Shown here piece by piece: positions 58,596 to 64,000 of a stretch of DNA of 64,000 bases. Source of the DNA: Frateuria_A sp035943815 (GTDB lineage: Bacteria > Pseudomonadota > Gammaproteobacteria > Xanthomonadales > Rhodanobacteraceae); the NCBI RefSeq assembly GCF_035943815.1, contig NZ_DASZBU010000010.1, positions 194,589 through 258,588 of the forward strand, given 5' to 3'. The number at the start of each line of letters is the position of its first letter. Positions within the stretch are counted from its first letter, which is position 1. The position numbers and the translations under genes were made by a program. A model generated the notes under the pieces. It saw only the letters and a list, made by a program, of their open reading frames with translations. It searched no databases and was not told the DNA's origin.

Positions 58596-59486
58596 CTATG
58601 CTTCCTCCCAATAGTCGCCCGTGTCGGCCAGGCGCCCCACGTGCTCGAAGGTTCGGTTCTCCTTGGCGCCGCCCGGCGGACTACCTGCAAACACGGCGAA
58701 CGTACCCGAGTCGGGGTAACCCATCACGTCGGGCACCTCCATGGTGCTGATGGCGATGTAGCGCAGCGGAGCGTTCGAGTCGTTGATGAACTGGTGCGCG
58801 GTCTCGGCGCCGCCGGCGGGCGCCGAGACCACGTCGCCTTCGGTGACGGCGATGGTCTTCTCCCCAAGGCGGAATGCCCCCGAGCCTGCCAATACAATGA
58901 AAAGCTCTTCGTTCACGTAGTGATGATGGCGCGGCCAAGCGCGTTTGCCGGGCGGCAGCTCGATCACACGGTACCCCAGCTTCTTCGCGCCCAGCAGCGT
59001 CGCCAGTGGGCTGATGCGCGCTGCATAGCGTTCGCCGTGCACGGCCTCGGTGAATTTCAGGTTACTGAGTGACACCTTGGGGGTGGCGGTCGTATCCGGC
59101 ACATCGGTCATCTCACCAGACAGCGCACCTCCAGCCAGCACTGATGCGCCCTGGCCTCCAGCGTCACCCTTGGCAACCGCCGCTGTCGAGTCCACAAGCC
59201 ATCGATCCCACGGTTGTCCATCGGCTGCCATCGTCGGCTGCCAGCCAATAACGGTATAGGCAGCAACGCCAGCCTGGCTGAAGGGATCTTCGGAGATCCA
59301 TTGGGAAACCTCGTCCGCGGTGTTCGCCGTGGCGAGTATCACCCCACCCGTGCGCGGCTCCTTTCTGCCCGATAGCAGGAAGTGTCCAGCCGCGTAGTGG
59401 CGCGCGAGGAATTCCCGGTGACGCTCAATGTGCCGGTCAACGTCGGCGAGGGGGCGCAGGTAGTCCAGATGGATCAGATAGAACAT
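58596..59486 (-). CDS. YCII - cupin fusion protein
   Basis: 296 residues. N-terminal YCII domain (about 1-90): MFYLIHLDYLRPLADVDRHI, FLLSGRKEPRTGGVILA, DPFSQAGVAAYTVIGW. C-terminal cupin (about 160-285) with metal ligands in RHHHYVNEELFIVLAGSG and later ETAHQFIN. A 60-residue linker joins them. YCII proteins resemble small dehydrochlorinase/muconolactone-isomerase folds. Substrate unknown. It is followed downstream-to-upstream by a truncated oxidoreductase on the same strand, possibly a former operon. Confidence 0.85.
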   Translation of the reverse strand: MFYLIHLDYLRPLADVDRHIERHREFLARHYAAGHFLLSGRKEPRTGGVILATANTADEVSQWISEDPFSQAGVAAYTVIGWQPTMAADGQPWDRWLVDSTAAVAKGDAGGQGASVLAGGALSGEMTDVPDTTATPKVSLSNLKFTEAVHGERYAARISPLATLLGAKKLGYRVIELPPGKRAWPRHHHYVNEELFIVLAGSGAFRLGEKTIAVTEGDVVSAPAGGAETAHQFINDSNAPLRYIAISTMEVPDVMGYPDSGTFAVFAGSPPGGAKENRTFEHVGRLADTGDYWEEA

Positions 59487-59501
59487 CGTGTTTGTCTTCC
59501 A

Positions 59502-59995
59502 TCAAGGGTGCAAAAGAATGGATCCGACTGACGCGCCGGATTCGAGCATGCGGTGCGCTTCAGCCGCCTCGACCAGAGGTAACGCCGCGCCGATGTGCGC
59601 CCTCACGCCGCGCTGCAAGGCTTCGAAGGTGGCTGCAGCGCCCTCCCGGTAGCGCGCCTGGTCGGATATGAAGCGGAAAACACCTGGACGTGCCAGCGCC
59701 ACCGAGCGCGCTGGGCCAAGCATGGACAAGTCGATGGGGCCGGGGTCGCCGCCAACCTGGCCGATACTGGCGACCACGCCGAAGGGCCGCACGACTCCCA
59801 GAGTGTCGATCAGGGTCTTACCGCCAATCCCATCAATCGCATAGTCGACGCCACGCCCATCGGTGAGCCGTTTCACTTCCTCTATGAAGTTCTGCTCGCG
59901 ATGCAGAATGGGATGATCGAGCCCGTACTTCTCGGCAAGGGCAGCCTTTGCCGGGCTGCCCACGGTGCCGATAACGCTCGCCCCATGCGTATTCC
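59502..59995 (-). pseudogene. quinone oxidoreductase truncated at its 5' end
   Basis: About 165 codons of a medium-chain quinone oxidoreductase C-terminal half: GASVIGTVGSPAKAALAEKY, VKRLTDGRGVDYAIDGIGG, GVVASIGQVGGDPGPIDLS, and the ending SGASVGSILLHP. The N-terminal half (catalytic domain and first Rossmann strand) is missing, and the open frame upstream reads into IstB antisense sequence. The IS21-family element begins close to 59995, so insertion or later deletion removed the 5' end. Not expected to be functional. Confidence 0.85.
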
Positions 59996-60099
59996 GGCCA
60001 AGTTGAGCACCATTCCAATGAGCGCTGACCACATCGCTGGTACTGAGCGTACCGCTGCTCCTGAGCAAGCGGCTCATCCCTGAGCCGTTACCTAGCACT

Positions 60100-60846
60100 T
60101 CAATCCCTTCGGCTCGCCTTGCTTTTGAGCTTGCGCATCGACTCTCCTTGGAGCTGAATCCGGTGCGCGCTATGCACAAGGCGATCCAAGATGGCATCCG
60201 CGATGGTTGGTTCCCCCAGGTAGGCATGCCATTCGGTGATCGGTAGCTGCGAGGTGATGGCAACCGAGCCGCTACCGACTCGGTCGTCGATGACTTCCAG
60301 CAGATCCTGCCGGGCGCGTCGCCCCAACGGACTGACACCCCAGTCGTCCAGCACCAACAGCTTGGTCCGGGCGAGCTGTGTGCGGACCGCCGTGAGATTG
60401 CCTGCCTCGCGTGCGATCTCCAGCTCTTCCAGAAGGCGAGGAAGCCGCCGATACGCCACCGGGATGCCGCGTCTCGCTCCTTGATGCGCGAGCGCACACG
60501 CCAGCCAAGTCTTTCCGACGCCGGTCGGCCCGGTGATGATCAGATTCTGGTGCTGCGTGATCCAGTCGCAAGCAAGCAACCCTTGGATCTGTTGCTTGTC
60601 GATGCCACGCCCCACCCGGTAGTCGATGTCCTCGGCGCAGGCTTCCACCTTGAGGCGTGCTTGTTTGAGCAGTCGCGCGAGGCGTCGGTTCTCGCGTGCT
60701 GCCCGCTCGCTATCGACCAAAACGGCAAGGCGATCGTCAAAGGGACTGTCCTGGAGCGACGGGCTAGCATGCTGACGCTCCAAGGCAGCGGCCATGCCCT
60801 CGAGCTTCAGTTCCCGCAAGGCATTAAGGGTGTGCTGCCGGCTCAT
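60100..60846 (-). CDS. istB: IS21-family helper ATPase IstB
   Basis: 248 residues. Walker A in IITGPTGVGKTWLACALAHQ, Walker B KLLVLDDWGVSPL, sensor region SVAITSQLPITEWHAYLGEP. AAA+ protein that selects targets for the IstA transposase. Its start abuts the end of the istA frame. Confidence 0.95.
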   Translation of the reverse strand: MSRQHTLNALRELKLEGMAAALERQHASPSLQDSPFDDRLAVLVDSERAARENRRLARLLKQARLKVEACAEDIDYRVGRGIDKQQIQGLLACDWITQHQNLIITGPTGVGKTWLACALAHQGARRGIPVAYRRLPRLLEELEIAREAGNLTAVRTQLARTKLLVLDDWGVSPLGRRARQDLLEVIDDRVGSGSVAITSQLPITEWHAYLGEPTIADAILDRLVHSAHRIQLQGESMRKLKSKASRRD

Positions 60847-62352
60847 GCGATGGCCTCCTTGGTCGGTGCGAAATAGGCGCTACCACGAATGTTGCGGTGC
60901 TCGGGGAGTGCGGCGCCCGGCTCGTCCGGGCTATCGTTCCTGCTGCGATGCCGGCCGCTGGCCAACAGGGCACGCACGGTTTTTTCTGAGGGGGAGCGAA
61001 TGTCCAGCGCCCGTTGCACGGCGGCCTCAAGCTCAGCGGCGCCATGCTTTCGTGCCAACGCCTGTAGCCGATCACAGCAAGGCAAACCCAGCCCCGGGTG
61101 GGGTTGTGGCAGGACCGATACCCACAGCCCACCTTACAAAGTGCTCAGGCGTACGCTCGGCATACATCGCATGGTGTTTCGGCAGATGGCCCGGATCGGT
61201 GGTCGTGCCATCGGCAATCCCGCGGCGATGGCTGGCGATCCGGATACCGCTGCAGTAGATCTCCACTGCATCGGCCGAGAGGCGCCCATCCACCGCACAG
61301 CCAATGTACGTGAACGGCACCGAGTACCAGTGCTTGCCGAGCCGGACGTGATAGTCGGCTGGTACCGTTTGCGCGGAGGTCCATTCACCGTGCTCGTACG
61401 GCACGGCCGGCAAAGGTTGAAGCACCGCAGATTCATCGGCTTCAAACCGTTCGATGCGAGAGCCTTCCAGCTTCTTGAAGGGACGCCGGTTCAGTTCCGC
61501 CACGAGCTCCGCAATGGCCTGATTGAGCTCGGTCAGGGAGAAGAACGTACGGTGGCGCAGGCGAAGCAACACCCAGCGCTGCACGATCAACACGCTCCCT
61601 TCGACCTTGGCTTTGTCTTTCGGCCGTCGGGCGCGGGCTGGTAGCACGACGCTGCCGTAGTGGCTCGCCATCTCCTGATAGGTGCGGTGGATAATGGGAT
61701 GCTTACCTGGCCGCGTTACCGCACTGCGCAGGTTGTCGGGAACAATGACCCGAGGAGCGCCGCCAAAGGCGTCGAACATCAACACATGGGCCTTGATCCA
61801 CTGCGGTACCTGCTGGCTAGGGCAAGCAAGCGCGAACACGTAGTTGGAATAGCCCAAGACCCCGATAAACAGCTCCACCACGATGCGTTCGCCGGTCTCG
61901 GGGTCCACATAGAAGGGACGGCGGCCGGAGAAGTCCACGAAAACGCGCTCGCCTGGCGCGTGATGCTGCCGCATCACCGGGTGAAGCTTGCGGATATACG
62001 CGCGGTAATGGTGAGAAAACTGGGAGTAAGCCAAGGCGTGCTCAGGGCACGCCCGGCGATACTCTTCCCACAGCAGCGTGCGCGTCATTCCGCGAAGTTG
62101 CATCTGATCGTGGACCCACGCCCAATCGGGGTGCTCCTTCTCAACGGTGCGACGCAAAGCGCGATTGAAGAGGGCGTCCAGCTCATCGAGAGAGCGCTCG
62201 GCGAGGTCCGCCCACGTGAGGGACTGGGCGCTGGCCAGGCTGCGATAGCGCCCCACGGTATTCGCAGACCTACCGACGACGCGGCCGACCTGACGGTTGG
62301 ACCACGTCGTGGTCAGGGCAAGGCGCAGGATTTCCTTGAGAGAAGAAGACAT
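60843..62352 (-). pseudogene. istA: IS21-family transposase IstA with apparent frameshift
   Basis: The first 426 codons (62352-61072) hold the helix-turn-helix (WSNRQVGRVVGRSANTVGRY), and the DDE core with GERVFVDFSGRR, VIVPDNLRSAV and KDKAKVEGSV. The frame then ends in ATTPPGAGFALL-stop. In the next frame the normal C-terminus continues (CCDRLQALARKHGAAELEAA, ending TKEAIA at 60843, three bases from istB). A one-base change near 61100-61115, in a C/G-rich run, would restore about 500 residues. The element may thus be inactive. Confidence 0.85.
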
Positions 62353-62420
62353 GCTGACTCCGAGATTGCGCCACCGCCGTAAGGCGGTGACGGGATGTCA
62401 GCGGGCGCGACGCGATCCAA

Positions 62421-62588
62421 CCCCCCCCCTGCTAGGAGCCAGGCGAGGGGCTTGACCTGTCGAGGCGGGAGGAGGACATTAGGCGCCGATGGGGTTCGCA
62501 TCCATCGCACCTTGAAGGCCCGGGAGTCACAAGCTCCCGGGCCTTCGCGTCTGGCGCTCCGCAGAAGGAAGGCAGGTAGACCTGAGCG
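62421..62588. other. intergenic segment with hairpin
   Basis: Holds a perfect 12-base stem, AAGGCCCGGGAG (62515-62526) and CTCCCGGGCCTT (62534-62545), with a seven-base loop. Terminator-like for either strand but with no T run. Confidence 0.6.
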
Positions 62589-62876
62589 CTAACGCATCGG
62601 CACCTCCTGCACTCCTGCGGGGCCGACGGCACCTTGCCGCAATGTGGCCAACCACGCGGCGATATCCCGGACAAGCGCATATTTCCCTCGCCGGTGCGGT
62701 ACGGCGAACACCGGCACGGGTACCGTTCCGCGTGACAAGGCTTGTCTAAGTGCCTCTGCCGTGGGGTAGCCCAGCGCGACACGCAGCTCCTCGCCACCGA
62801 TCAGCGGGGCACCGAAACGCACCAAGAGGTCGCGTTCCAGCAGATCGATCAGCGGTGGTTGCTGAGGGAGGGTCAT
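62589..62876 (-). CDS. small hypothetical protein, possibly helix-turn-helix
   Basis: 95 residues from ATG 62876 (a GTG at 62897 is also in frame). LLVRFGAPLIGGEELRVALGYPTAEALRQALSRG, residues about 15-48, has the spacing of a winged-helix/excisionase-like region, and VPVPVFAVPHRRGKYALVRDIAAWLATL follows. Divergent from the next gene. Accessory-DNA context; function not recognised. Confidence 0.55.
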   Translation of the reverse strand: MTLPQQPPLIDLLERDLLVRFGAPLIGGEELRVALGYPTAEALRQALSRGTVPVPVFAVPHRRGKYALVRDIAAWLATLRQGAVGPAGVQEVPMR

Positions 62877-62998
62877 GGCTCGGTCACGTCTGGTCACGAC
62901 CGATGCTAGGGCGCAGACGGGCCAGAGGGTAGCCGGTAAATCGACCCCTCGGTTTTACCCTATCCTGAGGTCCAAGTCATTGATACGAAGGGAATCCG

Positions 62999-63895
62999 AT
63001 GATTTGCGCAGGCGGGTGCGAAAATGAGCGACGGGGCCGGAGTCGATCGACTTTGCGGCGATGTATCGACCAGCAACGGGTCCAGCTGTGGTTTCAATGG
63101 ATTCACCAGCTCTCCAATGGCGCCACCTACTACGCGTTGGAAAAGCAACTGATCGGTGATGGCTTCGGTCGCAATGTCGAAGGCGTGTTGTCCCATCGTC
63201 ATCGAATGGCTCGCTACGCTCAGGGCAAGCATGTGCCGCGCAGCGACCTGGTTGAGCGTGCCGAGCTCAAATTTCCCAAGAGCAAGGCTCTGCTTGAGCA
63301 TGTGTACTGGGAGATCGTCGACCCCGAGCAAGACCTGACGCTGCACCGATCCCGATGGCTAGCCGGGTTGGGGGCTGAGGTACAGCGCGTCCTTTATCGA
63401 TCCCGGCCCATGGCCAGTGAAATCATGGTGCGGCGCGAGAAAACCTCGCGCCGCCTGCTGCGGCGACTGGAGAGCTTGGGCAGCTTTGAGGCGTTAGCCG
63501 CGACTGCGCTGCTGTTGCGGGAGGCACAGGCAGAGGGCAACCAAGCGCTGGCCTACAGCTGCGCTCAATCATTCTGGGCTGTTTTATTGCTTATCGGGTC
63601 AACGCTTCCCTTCATCAATCTCCTGTCCTCCATGGCGGCCTTGGCGGGCGACGCTCTTTTGGACCACGTGCACCATCAAGGCGAGCGGGTCGCGATCAAG
63701 AGCGCTCCCATATATCTCTATGAGCACATCCTTCGGAGCCAATGTCTGGTATGGGAGGACATGGGGCGACTCGCGCCCGATTGGAAAAGCTGGGTGCGTG
63801 AGCGTCTCAAGCTTATGCGTGGCAATTACGGCTTCGACCTGCTGTTCGCTCTGCGAATGCGACGTCCCCCCGCTTTCAGTAGCGGTCGGGTTTAG
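62999..63895 (+). CDS. hypothetical protein of accessory DNA
   Basis: 298 residues from ATG 62999 with AAGGGAA upstream. Soluble, helical (for example VQLWFQWIHQLSNGATYYAL, ARYAQGKHVPRSDLVERAEL), with one hydrophobic stretch SFWAVLLLIGSTLPFINLLS near residue 195. Several Trp and His residues are spaced regularly but no family is recognised. The upstream region has GGTAAA...TTTTACC (62936-62959), a possible operator. The stop overlaps the stop of the transposase on the other strand. Confidence 0.6.
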   Translation: MICAGGCENERRGRSRSTLRRCIDQQRVQLWFQWIHQLSNGATYYALEKQLIGDGFGRNVEGVLSHRHRMARYAQGKHVPRSDLVERAELKFPKSKALLEHVYWEIVDPEQDLTLHRSRWLAGLGAEVQRVLYRSRPMASEIMVRREKTSRRLLRRLESLGSFEALAATALLLREAQAEGNQALAYSCAQSFWAVLLLIGSTLPFINLLSSMAALAGDALLDHVHHQGERVAIKSAPIYLYEHILRSQCLVWEDMGRLAPDWKSWVRERLKLMRGNYGFDLLFALRMRRPPAFSSGRV

Positions 63896-64000
63896 AGTCC
63901 GGGTTTGATCGTATCTGTGTTTGCCAGGTGTTGTGCATAGGCCGCTGGCGTCATCCCGCTGAGGGCCGCCTTCGGTCTTTCTTCGTTGTACTCGCGCCGC
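63892..64000 (-). mobile_element. C-terminus of an IS3-family transposase (runs off window)
   Basis: Minus-strand translation to the window edge reads RREYNEERPKAALSGMTPAA then YAQHLANTDTIKPGL-stop, the typical ending of IS3-family OrfB integrases. Only 36 codons are inside the window. Confidence 0.88.

Larger units (their letters stand above)
59995..62420 (-). mobile_element. IS21-family insertion sequence (boundaries approximate)
   Basis: Contains istA and istB in the standard order. The left end lies near where the oxidoreductase homology stops; the right end lies beyond the istA start, perhaps near the TGTCAGCGGG at 62397. I could not identify the terminal repeats or the target duplication with certainty. 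Confidence 0.75.

Noticed and set aside
62486..62545. GGGGTTCGCATCC followed by a strong hairpin, like the 3' end of a tRNA with its terminator
   Set aside because: The T-loop lacks the invariant A58, the stem does not pair in the canonical register and there is no CCA-compatible acceptor arm.

Overview
The window is GC-rich, densely coded and free of rRNA or tRNA genes I can recognise. Codon use, a regulator of the FNR/CRP family, and RHS proteins whose tip sequences (signal peptide followed directly by TVTYVYTDPQGTPL) I associate with Dyella/Rhodanobacter-type bacteria suggest a gammaproteobacterium of the Xanthomonadales, most likely Rhodanobacteraceae. This placement is inference from sequence style, not a database result.

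Region 1 (1-36.7 kb) is one coherent stress or low-oxygen block. Sixteen copies of a 14-bp palindrome, TTGA-N6-TCAA (FNR/Anr/Dnr type), sit in front of almost every transcription unit. Most are in divergent promoter regions and at similar distances from the start codons. The presumed targets are four tandem universal stress proteins, two CBS-domain proteins, a triple-BON protein, a beta-CASP metallo-hydrolase, an alcohol dehydrogenase, a host-attachment protein, a thymidine/AMP phosphorylase with a PRPP synthetase, a Cyc2-like outer-membrane cytochrome-porin, a dodecin (with an internal stop), a phosphoribosyltransferase-hydrolase fusion, an HlyD/FtsX/ATPase exporter, Hsp20, a second FtsH, an alpha-glucan phosphorylase, a PepSY protein, an ACP-ligase-acyltransferase, PolX, an MgtA-like ATPase and a tyrosinase. 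A cysteine-poor FNR-family regulator and a sensor kinase/response regulator pair lie inside the block but carry no box of their own. The content resembles the mycobacterial DosR dormancy regulon.

Region 2 (36.7-42.1 kb) holds a chemoreceptor, an EAL-CBS-GGDEF protein and a CHAD protein. The CHAD gene ends in the XerC arm of a dif-like site. A full dif-like site lies 1.59 kb further on. Between them is a small element with a protein resembling Xer-activation factors (IMEX/TLC-phage type), so the window probably contains the chromosome terminus.

Region 3 (43.7-64 kb) is accessory DNA. It has six iteron-like repeats, a KfrA-like plasmid protein and unknown membrane proteins. A 9-kb RHS locus follows, in which a 2005-residue RHS shell without a toxin tip is followed by two separately encoded, signal-peptide-bearing RHS tips, each with its own immunity gene, generated by tandem duplication. 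The right end has an IS30 remnant, a YCII-cupin fusion, a quinone oxidoreductase truncated next to an IS21-family element, and the end of an IS3-family transposase.

Several genes carry apparent single-base lesions (dodecin amber codon, permease frameshift, ligase frameshift, IstA frameshift). Whether these are real decay or consensus errors cannot be told from the sequence alone.
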